From Pomphorhynchus laevis (lineage: Eukaryota; Acanthocephala; Palaeacanthocephala; Echinorhynchida; Pomphorhynchidae): 64,000 nucleotides of DNA. Of this stretch, positions 1 through 11,075 are shown in pieces; within the stretch, counting starts at the first letter, position 1; each line of letters begins with the position of its first letter. The notes beneath the pieces are model-generated. The model searched no databases. It was not told the DNA's origin and saw only the letters and a program-made list of their open reading frames with translations. The stretch is from assembly GCA_012934845.2 (NCBI GenBank), contig WNNJ02000747.1, positions 109,395 through 173,394 on the forward strand, in the 5' to 3' direction. A program made the translations under genes and the position numbers.

Positions 1-91
1 CATTTCACATTAATTTGTATGTGTATTAAAGTTTCTGAATGCAAGACAATGCGGCTTTCTAATAAAAATGCATTGTTTTTTGATGAATTTG

Positions 92-171
92 ATTGGCTAA
101 TTACAAAATTGCAAGGAAATTTTCATTGTTTACAATCACAGAATAAAATGTCACGCCCTAATTTTCATTGG
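92..171 (+). promoter_or_regulatory. Possible promoter with two inverted CCAAT boxes
   Basis: Two ATTGG pentamers (inverted CCAAT) stand at 92-96 and 167-171, about 100-175 bases before the ATG of the small ORF at 267, each followed by a similar TAATTA-type context. A GC-rich stretch (GGCGGGGCG) lies near 216. Paired CCAAT boxes are typical of NF-Y-driven promoters. I infer a promoter only from position; no TATA box is clear. Confidence 0.3.
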
Positions 172-266
172 TTAATTATTTGTAAACTCGTGATTGTGTT
201 TCTATGTAAAAAGGAGGCGGGGCGTTCTAAAATAGAACCAGAAAATTTTCCAAAGAGTTGTTCAAA

Positions 267-524
267 ATGGAAATCGTATCTTCAGTAAGACGTCACTCAA
301 ATGATGAAAAATACTTACAAACTAGGGCCATAAAGATGATCAGCACACTATTTGCCGTAATTATAACGATTATTGGATGCTATTTGAAGATTCCTCACAA
401 GCCTACTGCTATGATCGAAATGCAACGTTTAAGATATAGCGATGACACGATTTTAGAAAACTTTCCGAGAAGTCTAAAGTTAGTTGGCGATGAACTGGAA
501 GATTTTTTCCTTAGCTGTCATTGA
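267..524 (+). CDS. Small single-pass membrane protein, hypothetical (85 aa)
   Basis: An uninterrupted 85-residue ORF. The ATG at 267 was chosen because it has a strong Kozak context (A at -3, G at +4); the open frame begins slightly upstream without another ATG. Residues about 24-43 (MISTLFAVIITIIGCYLKI) form one hydrophobic helix that could span a membrane, preceded by a basic, polar N-terminus (SVRRHSNDEK) and followed by a mixed-charge tail ending in an acidic patch (GDELEDFF). A polyadenylation signal AATAAA occurs about 40 bases after the stop. I do not recognise the family. An intronless small gene fits, but so does the last exon of a longer gene or a chance ORF; codon composition in such AT-rich DNA gives little help. 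Confidence 0.4.
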   Translation: MEIVSSVRRHSNDEKYLQTRAIKMISTLFAVIITIIGCYLKIPHKPTAMIEMQRLRYSDDTILENFPRSLKLVGDELEDFFLSCH

Positions 525-2389
525 TGTGTGTAAATGTTTTCCTCTTATTTTGAACCGATTTTCTAATAAAATTGTCAAATATGAAAAAATTATACGCAAT
601 TAATCGCAATTAATAAAATTCAAAGATATGTCTGTTGAAATTACAAAATGAGTAAACTATAAACTATTAAAATTAATTAAATTTGATATTAAACTTTATT
701 TAAAATTGCAAGTTATTTTTTCGAGACTTTTCAATATATTTTATCGTCTATCATTTAATGTAAATTATAACATATAATTACATACGGGGATCTACGAGTC
801 ATAAATTTCATAAGAAATCTCAAAAGTAAAAATATAAGCATAAAACAAAAAAAATACTTTATATGATTTTTACTTATCTGCATATACTGAGTCGAATAAA
901 AAGTATTTGGTAATAATCATTTTTAATGAAATTCCATATTGGTGAGTTAATTGAAGGAATGGTTATTACTGAACTTAACCACACAATCAACTACCTCACC
1001 AAAGTATAATACGTGCCTTAAAGAAATATGCGATCAAGCAATGACCAATAGAATCAAGCTTGAACGACTGTCTGCTCAAGGTTAGATCTACGGGTTATTG
1101 CTAAAAATCACAAAGTTAAACTATGTGAAAATTAGTTTAATAATTATTTTTTGTTCAATTTATTTAGCCAAACTTAAAATTTAAAATTAAAAGAATTTAA
1201 AATTAAAATTATTCTATAATTTAGATTACAGTCAATGTAACGGAAACAGATCATGATCGTATTAATTCCAGATAATGATTAATATGAAAAGCAACTTGAA
1301 GAAACAAAGTTTTAATATTGATTAATATATAATATATAATTAAATATTCATAGTTAAATTTATAGATAAATTATATTTGATCGGCATGACAAAAAACAAA
1401 GTATAGCACTTTGGAAATTCAGGAAATAAAGCAATAGTTTTAATATTTGCATAAAATAAAAAAATTACCAGCAATTTAATATTCTCGTCAATGTATTTCA
1501 TTTGAACTTAGCTGACTAATAAAATATGAACTTCGCATATTGATTGTGGCAAACATACAAACCTTAAAATGCACAGATGATTTGTGTAAGGTCAGGCCAA
1601 ATATTGATTATAGAAAACAATTCCACAGGAAGAAGTAAAGGCATCAGCAGTACTGAAGATACTGTTACTTATAAAAGCATATGAAGTACACAAATGTGAT
1701 TTTACGTTGCTTTTATTTCTTCTCGTACTCGATACCATTTCATCAGCCGTATATATAGTAGGCAAAAACAGTTACATAATTCGAATCTCATATTTCGCAA
1801 AATCAAAAATTTAGATAGTCAACAGACTATTTTTTGTAAACACTTTGTTTCTTGAATACTACTCGAACAGAAAAGATACTGCCTATTTCATTTATCAATT
1901 TTTATTTGGCCATTAACAAGTCTGGTTGATGATGTTACTGCTCTCAATTCTTTGTACAGATAAGTGCTTTTCTGTAAAATATGAAGCAGTAAATTCTGAT
2001 TACATTTTTTATAAAATGTAAGAGCACAATCGAAAATTTTACTGTTTCTTTATTGATCGACAAGAATGCAAACTGTATGTACAGAGAGCAGTTAATGAAA
2101 AAAGCAGCTACAAATATGCCATTCATATTAAACAATTGGTAGTAAAGAAGCAAAAGATCGATCCACAATTAGGATCTGTAAGAGAGAGAAGACATACATA
2201 AAGTTTTAACGGTGAAGATATCGCGGCAAATACGTTTCAAAACACTAAAATTTATAAAGCAAATGTGACGTTACCCTAGGCCAAAAGAGTCAAAACATTT
2301 TAAGCATTTACTTAACATTTATTTTCGTCACTAAAGCAATTAAAGTAAGTTCTTATTCGATATTATTTTTTATTATGATATGTATATTA
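525..2389. other. AT-rich intergenic stretch
   Basis: No ORF with a recognisable protein, no splice-site pair and no clear repeat border was seen. Composition is strongly AT-rich with short A/T runs. Confidence 0.5.
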
Positions 2390-2890
2390 TGAGGTGAGAA
2401 GGACTTATCCACATGATTTGGACTTTGCAGGATATAATGAGGGGAGAAGCGAATAAAGGTGTTGCGAAAGGGATAATAGGCAATCGGAGGAAGTAGATAA
2501 GAGTAGGGAATATTGTCATCAGTATATTAAATAGTATGAAAATTGTGTTCTGTTTATTGAAGAGGGATCACCGAGAAGAAGGAAGAAAAGAAAGAGACCT
2601 AGTACTAATCCTTGAGGAAAACCGTGTGAGAAAGAAGACGGTTTACAGACAGAAGCTCAATGAACACTGAAAGAATGGTCAGAGAGATAAGAGGAAAACT
2701 AGGCTATAGCGGATTTAGAGAATCTATAATCATGACGAATCCGATAGTAAAGAATATAATAATCTACGATGCCGAATGCATATGACAGGTCAAGGGAGAT
2801 TATGTAACTACAAAGGTTTTCCTCTTGCGATTGTAGAGGATCACAAAATACTTTGTGACACGCTAGTTCGGTGTAATGATTAGAACGCAT
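2390..2890 (-). mobile_element. L2/CR1-like LINE fragment (RT domain piece)
   Basis: The minus-strand frame at 2699-2890 reads RSNHYTELACHKV...ISLDLSYAFGIVDYYILYYRIRHDY. This aligns by eye with the reverse transcriptase of the LINE copies at 50999-52231 and 55472-56185 (FRSNHSTEIACLKV...SLDLSSAFDIVDHLILLHRLRHDYGF), so it covers RT block 3 and its surroundings. Sequence down to about 2390 continues the same element in broken frames. Both ends are truncated and several frameshifts are evident; a dead fragment. Confidence 0.75.
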
Positions 2891-2984
2891 GTAATGCTCA
2901 AATTGTAATGCTCATTTGTAATGCTCAAATTACCTTGTTCAAATTATGTTTCGAAATTATTTAAAGATATGATTCTCTATATTT

Positions 2985-3165
2985 TTACAAATATAGAACA
3001 AATAGAGAACCTATTCTAATACATCGTATATTATTTATTAGTCAATTCATAAAAACTAATTTTTGATTTAAATTTAAACTTTTTAAAAATATAAATTAAA
3101 TAGAATCTTATAATTTTTATTTATAGATAATATAAAATATGTAGACTCACTTAGCTGATCTGATT
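2985..3165 (+). repeat. Solitary distal tail of a Naiad element
   Basis: The motif ATTATTTATTAGTCAATTCATAAAA at about 3028-3052, and GTAGACTCACTTAGCTGATC at about 3141-3160, match in order the last ~350 bases of Naiad copies A (23590-23790) and B (41113-41300, reverse). No coding part of the element is attached, so this is a 3'-terminal remnant or an independently spreading tail. Confidence 0.6.
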
Positions 3166-3599
3166 TTAATTAAATATTTGATAAATGAAGTTACAAATAG
3201 TAGAAATAAAACAATCATTTTGATAACGAGAATGAATTAACAAACAATATGTATTATTTTAAAATCATCAAAAGATTAATCTTTAAAATAATTTACTTCA
3301 GAATAACCACAAATACTCTTTTTATAAGAATTGTTCTAATCGTCAGTAAGAAAAAAATAATGAAATAATTATATGACGATTAGTTTAATGTCATAATGCT
3401 TAGACACTCGAGTAGACAAACGGCATTGCCTCGCTTAACTGCTACGGCTTAATCGCCGCATGAGGAAAGCCGTTGATCGACGAATTTCATCTGTTGTCCC
3501 AGACATCATCTTTCCGATCTCTTCGAAAATATAAATTATATAAATAACTATATAAATAAATACAAATTATATAAAATCTTACATAAGATTTTATATAAG
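3166..3599. other. Intergenic; one GC-richer island
   Basis: AT-rich except for about 3405-3505, which is markedly richer in G and C (for example CTCGCTTAACTGCTACGGC). I could not assign this island to a gene or a repeat. Confidence 0.4.
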
Positions 3600-3646
3600 A
3601 TAGGAATAAAGGCGGAAGCATAGCATTCCTCCTAATGACTTCTAAT
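3600..3646 (+). repeat. Partial Naiad 3' structured segment
   Basis: GCATAGCATTCCTCCTAATG at about 3618-3637 matches the second half of the structured segment of Naiad copy B (GCATAGCAGTTCCTCCTGATG). The first half is missing. The fragment abuts, in inverted orientation, the hammerhead-bearing repeat that follows. Confidence 0.55.
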
Positions 3647-3654
3647 CAGACCAA

Positions 3655-3830
3655 GAAATATAACCGAATTATTTTCGCAATATTCAAAGTTGCTATGTAT
3701 GCCCAGTCATCCTATGTGTGACGACAAACTTCCACAACGGTATACGTGTTTCGCTCTTACGGAGCTCATCAGTACCGTGACTTTAATAATCACCCATAGG
3801 CACATTAACACACGCTTAAACAGTGTTTAA
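3655..3830 (-). repeat. Hammerhead-bearing dispersed repeat, copy 1
   Basis: About 170 bases match, on the opposite strand, the sequence at 37245-37420: shared blocks are GTTTAAGCGTGTGTTAATGTG, the hammerhead core, CCGTTGT-GAAGTTTG, GTCACACATAGGATGACTGG and CGGTT-TATTTCTTGGTCTGAT. Copy 1 carries a ~25-base insertion just before the core relative to copy 2. Family unknown; the GGTCTGAT border and the ribozyme suggest the terminal region of a Penelope-like or retrozyme-like element. Confidence 0.6.
3737..3778 (-). ncRNA. Minimal type I hammerhead ribozyme candidate
   Basis: Read on the minus strand: stem I 5' arm ACGGTA (3778-3773), core CTGATGA (3772-3766), stem II GCTC-CGTAA-GAGC (3765-3753), GAAA (3752-3749), very short stem III AC/GT closed by two bases, cleavage triplet GTA (A at 3743), then stem I 3' arm TACCGT (3742-3737). 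Stem I is a perfect 6-bp helix directly on the core and stem II a perfect 4-bp helix. Minimal hammerheads with a 1-3 bp stem III are known from Penelope-like elements and animal retrozymes and often work best as dimers. Activity is inferred. Confidence 0.65.
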
Positions 3831-5728
3831 AGCTCTTGTTTCGTGGTTATTTCTTGTTTATGGTTAATATCACTAGCCATTAAAATTATCATGACGGCCA
3901 CAGTTTATATTATAAATGTCCACAGCTATGTAACTAATATAAACACAACTTATATTACTAATGACCCCCCCACAGCTAAATGTAATTCACGGGGGACTAA
4001 CAAGCACCCAGGAACGAAGCAACAATCATTTCAATTTTATTGAAATTTATTTAATGTTGCGGAGTCTGTAACGAAGCGGAACAAACGATGAAGAAAAGGA
4101 GGAAGAGTATTTATATTATATAATAATTATATTCATATAATAAATATTTATATAAAATAGTATTTTAAAAGTATATAATAAATACAGAACAGCCAAATAG
4201 TTTTCGTTGCTTAGAATCAATAAGCATTCGAAAATCATTATAGATAATATAATATACATTATATATTATACCATTATATATAATATACCTATTAAAATAG
4301 GTATATTAATATATATATTAATATTAGTATATCAAATATCAATAATAAATAATCAGTAATATTAAGTATTAATATTACTAAGATTTATAAATATTAATAT
4401 TTCTATGATGAAAATGTAAAACAAATAAGAAAGAATTGGATAGAAAGAGTTAAGAGGGTAAAATAGGAGATAATGGAATGAAGAGATAAATGTGGATTAA
4501 ATAGGGTTAATTATCAAGTCAACAAATAAAATGGATTAATTGAGGATTAAAGGACGATAAAAATAGTAAAAGGTGGTTTAAGCGTGTATGTTATTAGAAA
4601 ATATTGCCGACTTTAAATTAACAAATATTACAATAATTTTTAAATTAAAAATCCCTATATTAAAATAATTAAAATTTTTAAATAAAAATCAAATAAAAAA
4701 TTTAAAATCAGAAGTCATTTAACATTATCGAAAGCATATATTTTTAAATCTATATTTACTTTAATTTATAGCGTTTTTTACAAAATCAAAATTAAAAATT
4801 ACTAAAAATATACCAAATAACAATTTTCAAATTGAAAATTATCTAATTAAAGTTTAAAAATTAATATTATTTTTGTAAATTAAATTCATGAACGAAATTA
4901 AAATACCGATAAGATGAACTTGTTCATTAACAAAAAATTTGCTTAATATTTTTTACACCTGCAAGATTTAAGAAAAATCGAATTTTCGTCTAATAACGGG
5001 AAACATTTCAACCGAAACGATGATATTAAAAACATGACAGGTTGTAGGTTAAACCGAGTTAAAAACCGAGCTACAGAAAGCTCGTTAGCCGGAGTGATCA
5101 CTTTGATCACTTCACAAGTACTAAAATGTTAATTGACAATCAACATAAAATTATTAGATGCAGCATAAGAAAACAAAACCATACTTGAGCAAGAGAGAGC
5201 TGTTTTCGTCGCTCAGGTTCATTAAGCGTTCGAAAATCCACAAAAAATAGTAGAAGCTGAAAATTTACCTGAACTGCTTGCTGATCACTCGCCATCCATC
5301 AACGGTTTTTACATGTCTCTCTTCGAACTAGATTTTGCTTTGCTAACTTATTTCCGTTGCTTACAATTCGTGCTGCTTGCGTTTGTATTTATGTCAATCC
5401 ACGAGGGAAATCTTTGCTTATTGATCGTTAACAGTTGCCAGTAAAGCCACGACATGCATGAAAAATGTGTCTAGACATTGTACAATACATATTTTACTGT
5501 AGTAGACGTGCTTGTTGCTAGGTGAATAATATATTCGAAATTCATCCATTAGTAGACGTGAGAATTATATTTTCCGTTTTTACCCTCTCTTTCTGTACTC
5601 TATCTCCCTGACACTGCGCAAACAGAGAGTATGTTTTACCTTTTTGAATTTTTTCTAAATGTGATGGTATACAATCGATGTTAGAGAAAGAGACGAGTAA
5701 TACAACAGAAACCAATATATTGAATGCG
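3831..5728. other. AT-rich intergenic stretch
   Basis: No supported gene. A short dispersed motif (TTTTCGT-GCT, about 20 bases, AGC-TTCGAAAATC) occurs twice, near 4200 and near 5190, hinting at a shared repeat. A purine-rich run lies at 4410-4570 and the small palindrome AGTGATCACTTTGATCACT is near 5092. Confidence 0.4.
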
Positions 5729-5827
5729 TATAAAAGGCGAATCCACGGGATGATATTGTAGACGACCGCAGCAATGCTGCGTTTTAACCCGTCCGATTTG
5801 CATTCATCTCAATTCGCGATCAATAAA
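5729..5827 (+). promoter_or_regulatory. TATA-box and polyadenylation-signal pair, origin unclear
   Basis: TATAAAAG at 5729-5736 is followed about 90 bases later by AATAAA at 5822-5827, with the near-palindrome GCAGCAATGCTGC between them. A TATA box and a polyadenylation signal this close resemble the promoter/terminator region of a retroelement end, but I found no matching second copy and no terminal TG/CA limits, so no element is called. Confidence 0.25.
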
Positions 5828-6189
5828 ATAGACGTCTGTTTAAAAATACTATGAATCAAGCACAGTATCATGTCATCAACAATAATTATTGATTACAGTT
5901 TGGTCGCATATGCCACCATAATAATGTGATATTAGCTACTGATCCATAGAGATATTCCGAAACACTAGCTTTCTTGAAAACGATCGATGTAAAATTGTAA
6001 CAATTTAGAAATCAGAATGTGTGTATTCATTTCTAAATGCCAGGAATGAATATCGTACACTATGTATAATATGATTCGTCTGCAAGTAATCAGCATTAGA
6101 GAAACAAAATTTTAAATTTAAAGCATTGAAAAAGTACTTATTGCAAATAATAAAGGACACTTCGCAAACAATATCTATATAGGAACTTA

Positions 6190-6535
6190 AATTAATGAAT
6201 ATACGCAGGAAATTGTTTACCGACAGGAAAAATGCATACAATTTTACTGATATAAAAGCAGAATATTGACAAATTCAGGAGATAATCGGGCGCACTCCTA
6301 TTTACTCATGAATGTGAGTTTGGCTTGGCAATCCAGAGAGGCAACGCAGCCAGTGTTCTCGCGACATCTGACGGAGGCAGACTGTTGCTGACGAGGAGCT
6401 GACAACTAGCACACTGAGAACAACTAATTTCAATTTGTTTTTAACTGTTGGAACACAGAAAATATTAGAATTCAATGTATTGGCAAATTCACTGTTTTAA
6501 ATTCAAAACATAATTTTTTTAAAAACTAAGGGACG
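6190..6535 (+). repeat. Diverged duplicate of 6905-7112
   Basis: Blocks such as GAAATTGTTTACCGACAGG, CATACAATTTTACTGATAT, TATTGGCAAATTCACTGT and AAAACTAAGGGACGATTCAC occur here and again, diverged, at 6905-7112 in the same order. The two copies flank the exon at 6592-6782. This copy is interrupted by about 170 bases of unrelated, GC-richer sequence (6295-6430). Confidence 0.55.
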
Positions 6536-6591
6536 ATTCACAAAAACTGTTGGTTTTTGACTCTTAAGCTTTCATGTAGAAAATAACTTAC

Positions 6592-6782
6592 CTGACCAGT
6601 ATTCGGTTGATCCAATCGTTCCCCTATTAATTCCATTATTTTACAGAAATAAGTAAGATCCGCTTCAATAAATTCAAGCTTCTTTTCTAGAGGATACTGT
6701 TGGCATTCTTTAGTTCGAAGCAATCTTTTTAAGCACATGTGAGCCACAGTTTCATTCAGTACGTATACATGAAATAATTTTG
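6592..6782 (-). CDS. Internal exon of an unidentified host gene
   Basis: A minus-strand open stretch bounded by good splice signals: on the coding strand an acceptor with pyrimidine tract (TTTATTTCTTTCCAAGCAG) before 6782 and a consensus donor CAG|GTAAGT after 6592. The 191-nt exon starts with two bases completing a codon and ends in phase 0. It encodes about 63 residues beginning KLFHVYVLNETVAHMCLK, rich in charged helix formers with three Cys. I do not recognise the protein. Neighbouring exons could not be fixed. The paired splice sites make this one of the better host-gene signals in the window. Confidence 0.5.
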
Positions 6783-6888
6783 CTGCTTGGAAAGAAATAA
6801 AGTTAGAAGACTTCAATATTCATAGTATATGGAAACCTAAAAACAAGATAGCGGTCAAAGTCTTTTGCTTATTTTCTTTATATGCGCG

Positions 6889-7122
6889 ATGTTCAAATTC
6901 AGTCTGGAATCGACGGACAACACGATACAGAAAATTGTTCACCGAGACAGGAGATGTGCGTACAACTTTACTGATATGAGAGCAGAAAAGAGCATAAATA
7001 TTGGCGAATTCACTGTCGCAACAAGTCTTCTCGAAGAGCTAGGAAACAAAATTTTAAATTCAAACATTAATTTTTTTATTAAAAACTGTAAGGGACGATT
7101 TACAAAAACATGTTATCTTTAG
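6889..7122 (+). CDS. Hypothetical ORF inside a duplicated segment (77 aa)
   Basis: An ATG-initiated 77-residue frame (MFKFSLESTDNTIQKIVHRD...). It lies within the segment duplicated at 6190-6535, where the equivalent frame is broken. No domain is recognised. It may be the decayed remains of a duplicated exon, or chance. Confidence 0.25.
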   Translation: MFKFSLESTDNTIQKIVHRDRRCAYNFTDMRAEKSINIGEFTVATSLLEELGNKILNSNINFFIKNCKGRFTKTCYL

Positions 7123-9384
7123 GAACAGAATCAAATAGAAAAAACGTTCTTCAAAGTATAGATTAACATTACAAGTATAAAGATAAAGATATTATCAACA
7201 TTAGAGATGATATTCACTGGCACTTCAATTATAATTACACAATATATGATTGAATCAATCAATTACAACATCAAATCATAATCAATCACAGCAAAGGAAA
7301 ATTGATTCTAGTTTTAAAGGCATGTGATTCATAAATTATTTTCTGTTTGCAGCACAGAAGAAAGTTTATGCAAAACATTTAAAAATTAAATGATAATAGA
7401 GAAACTTTAAAATTAAATTAAATAATAATATTGCTATCTAATATATTATTCTAAATTAATATAAGTTTACTTATATTTTAATATTTTATATATTGTATAA
7501 AATATTATATAATTATTTATTATTTATCTTTACATTTGATTTATATATCGTATAAAATGCGTAGATAATTATATGATTTGATTTAATTAGATTGAATAAT
7601 ATAGCTGTTATCTGAAATATTATTCTAAATTACTACAAGTTTACTTCATAATCAACCTAATTTATTGCTATTATTGAATAAATCTTAAATAATTAGCTAT
7701 TATTCATTATCTATCTTTATCTTTATTTATATATAGGATACGTAAACTCAGTTATCTGACGAGATTAATCAATATCGTGTATTAGACGTAATTTATTTAT
7801 GGATTTTAATTTATATAATACATAAAAGCACGCGCTTGGATCACCGGTTGTTGTTCGTTTAAAATGAATATATACAGGAACCTCGGTTAGCTGAGGTTCG
7901 CTGGCTACGCAGTGAGATATGCTCTAAGGTAGGGTGAGACGATATCACGGACCGCATTATGCCGGATCAAAGGCATTGCTCCTCGTTTGCATGATAAGGA
8001 ATGCACAAGATTGATTCGAGTGCCGCAAATGCAATGGCTGATTCCAATATTAGGATCAGTGTGTCCGTACCGTGCATTCAAAGCATCTCAGAATTCGTTA
8101 GTAGAAAGAAAAAAATTTATGCTTGAGCAGAAGAGCATTTAACCACGAAGACGCTCCATTGCGAGCAACATGTGCGATCAGATTGCTGGTTGCGGGTATC
8201 GCTTAAATCAAAACTTTAGAGAGTTTAGAAACTTTAGAGAGTTTCGTAGATTAATCTATGGTTAATCTAATTTTAGATTAATCATAGATAAAATATAAAT
8301 TAAATAAAAATAATAATAAAAAGAAAATTTACAATTTGTAATATAATGACTTAAGTACTTACTTTAGTAATTTGAATAAAAACGAAAGCTTAAATTATCT
8401 AAGATAAAAATTTAGAATGTAAATATTGGATATTAATTAATATAATTTTAATAATTTAAAGAGAAATATATTATAACGAACAATCTTTTTTAAATATCAC
8501 ATTTCCTTTATGAACAATAAAGAGGTAATTTTATTATACAGCAAACGTGTACATTTCATCTATTGCCATTAACTCGAAACATACGTATTTCGTATTTAAG
8601 TAAAAGTTCTTTTTAAATTGTTTATTTAATGCATGTACTTAAATATCTAAATGAATTTAATTATTATTTTTATTAATTTGAATACCAAATTAGAATTAAA
8701 TATACTCGTTGTATATTTTCATATAATTGTATAATTGTATATATCATAGTAAAATTGTATATACTCATTTGGGATCAAATATTGCTGATACCATATATAT
8801 TAAATAATTATACAAATATTCATTTGTCAATTTGTATAAATTAAGAATAATTTATTATAATCTCATAATCATTGCAAAGCTGTAATTAAATTCAGGTAAG
8901 AAGAAAATAGACCAACAGTCAGCAATTGCATTGCTAATACATTTTACTTGACTTTCAGCCTCACAGAACCCCGAAGAGTTCAAGTGACTCACGAAATTGC
9001 GTGATAAATTGTGTGTGCTTAAGCGTTCACTACACTTCAAAGAGCTAACAAATATTGAGTAGATTCAATTACAGTCGGAATGTGATATTTACGTACTTAC
9101 ACACCTAATCATTTAATTAAACCTTGAACGTTTACCTTTAAGTGCCTATGCGTTGTCTCTATTGTATCGAAATCGCAAAATATGTTCAATCCCAAGTGCT
9201 GCATCCACTAAAATAACGCAAAAGCTAAAATGTCTGCTGTCGTATTAAATTGTAAATATAATTTATAATATTTCTCTTTTTGCATGTTAATGTATAATCG
9301 ATATAATAGTATTATAATCTTATAATATAAACACTTTAATAGTTTTATATCTTTAAAATTTTATCTCTTAGCAAATTAGATCAT
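7123..9384. other. Intergenic, with one Naiad-tail-like segment
   Basis: Very AT-rich. At about 7555-7770 the text ends with GGATACGTAAACTCAGTTATCTGAC, matching the distal Naiad tail motif seen at 3141, 11050 and 41113. A GC-richer patch at 7830-8170 gave no gene or RNA that I recognise. Confidence 0.4.
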
Positions 9385-9700
9385 ACAACTGAGTCTCCTT
9401 CTTTATACGATATATAAATAAGAATTAAGATAAATAATAAATAATTATATAGGAATTTATACAATTAATATTCATATAACGATAAAATTAGTATTTAAAT
9501 TTAAAATAAAAGTCAATTTTTATGAATTGACTAATAAATAACAAAAGACGTGTCAGAATTAGGATTAGAGGTAATTAAGAGGAACTGCTATGCTATCATT
9601 TTTCGATGCCTATTCATCGACCCAACATAGCAGCTGGGCCAAAAACGTGTTAATGACGTATTTCCTCTGATTCTTAAATTAAATTGTTGTCATGATTTAA
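9385..9700 (-). repeat. Solitary Naiad 3' tail, copy C
   Basis: On the minus strand this matches the Naiad tail through the structured segment (CTGCTATG and CATAGCAG at 9626-9633 and 9585-9592 on the plus strand), TTATTTATTAGTCAATTCAT and the distal GAGACTCAGTTG motif. No RT coding sequence precedes it. One of the two pseudoknot helices is kept intact, the other is degraded. Confidence 0.65.
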
Positions 9701-10548
9701 TTTAGGAATTAAATACGTAATGTGTAAGTTAAATAATAAACGAGCATGACTGAGAAGTCGACTGTGCTCTATTTTTTTCCACGAGAATTGTCTTCCGATT
9801 AAACATTAACAAATTTCCTCAAATTTAGAATTATTTAAAAATATCTTTCTTTATAATAAAAATTACAATTTTCCTTTTATTTTGAACAAATATTTGAAAA
9901 ATATAAATATTAATATTTTTACTAAATTTTGGTCATTAAATTTCCAATAAAGACACAAGAAACTTTTAGTGCTTAAAGGCCTACTGGTCATTTTACATTA
10001 AAATTAAAAGAATTAAAAGAATTGAAACACTTATTTTCTTATTTGCCAAAAAACTACTTTAAATGTTAATGGTTACAGTTTACATGGTTGTTCATTTATT
10101 AAAATCACGTTGTCGTTGCAGATTCATTATTCATTTATTGTTATCTTTGTGAGTTGCTGCTTAGCAATGCTGCATTCCTCTTCTCACCCATTAAGCTGCT
10201 TTATTTCATATCGCACTAGTCGTTTTTTATTACCTGGTTTAGAATTTACCCTATTATCTGGTTTAAATGATCGCACTTAAGATATTTTATCAAATTCATC
10301 GTTTTGACACTGTTGAGTACGCTCGTTTGGGATCTGTACTGATGCTCTCAGACAAAATTTGTGTCATATCATACCATATATGCGTTACAGAGAGTACCGT
10401 ATTCTTAATAATTGAGATTAAAAAATGTGGCACTATAGTAAACGAACCATCGCTAACGAGTCACTCTAAATGAAACCCTCCTTCGAGCTCAGGCTATCTA
10501 AGCCAAAACTAACTGCGAATCTGTAGCATACATATTTTTTAAGATAAC

Positions 10549-10671
10549 ATGGCAGAGAAGGCCAATTTTTCTAGATTTTTGAAGTTTCAGAGATTTGTTC
10601 ATGCAATTAATAGATCATTGGCATTAACAACAAGCAGGCTGTCAATTTATGATATTGGCTTGAATCAGCAG
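10549..10671 (+). CDS. Possible first exon of an unidentified gene
   Basis: An ATG in strong context (A at -3, G at +4) opens a 41-codon frame, MAEKANFSRFLKFQRFVHA..., which ends exactly at a good splice donor (CAG|GTACAATTG) in phase 0; the frame beyond is AT-rich and low in complexity, as an intron would be. No partner exon was identified downstream, and the protein is not recognised. Confidence 0.35.
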
Positions 10672-10929
10672 GTACAATTGCACTTTGAAATTCATAATTT
10701 TAAATTATTATTGCATTTATATTATATCTCGATTTATTTTTATTTTAGGTAAATTAATAATTTTTAAAAAGATCAAGGAATAATAATAAAATTACAGATT
10801 TGTTTGTTAAAGTTTAATTTACTTGAAAATTTATGCGGAAGTGAGTCAGCGGCAATCATAATTCACCGGTAACATTTTGCTTCATATTTAAGTAAAAATA
10901 GTATCCAAAAAATTTATTTAAATTAATAA

Positions 10930-11075
10930 AATTTATTTAAATGAATTTTAATTTGATATAATAAAATAAAATCTGATATAAAAATTATTAATTATTATTT
11001 AATTATTTTATTTGTATGTATCATTAGTTTTTATTTATAAAAATTTAATATACGTAGACTCAGTTACCCGATCTA
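10930..11075 (+). repeat. Naiad-tail-like segment
   Basis: Ends with TATACGTAGACTCAGTTACC, the distal Naiad tail motif, after an AT-rich lead similar to copies A and B. The structured segment is absent. Confidence 0.45.

Noticed and set aside
5480-5900. Solo LTR around the TATA/AATAAA pair
   Set aside because: No second copy, no clear TG/CA ends and no target duplication could be found.
7830-8170. rRNA or structural RNA fragment in a GC-richer patch
   Set aside because: No recognisable rRNA block; only a passing resemblance to CTCTAAGGTAG-type text.
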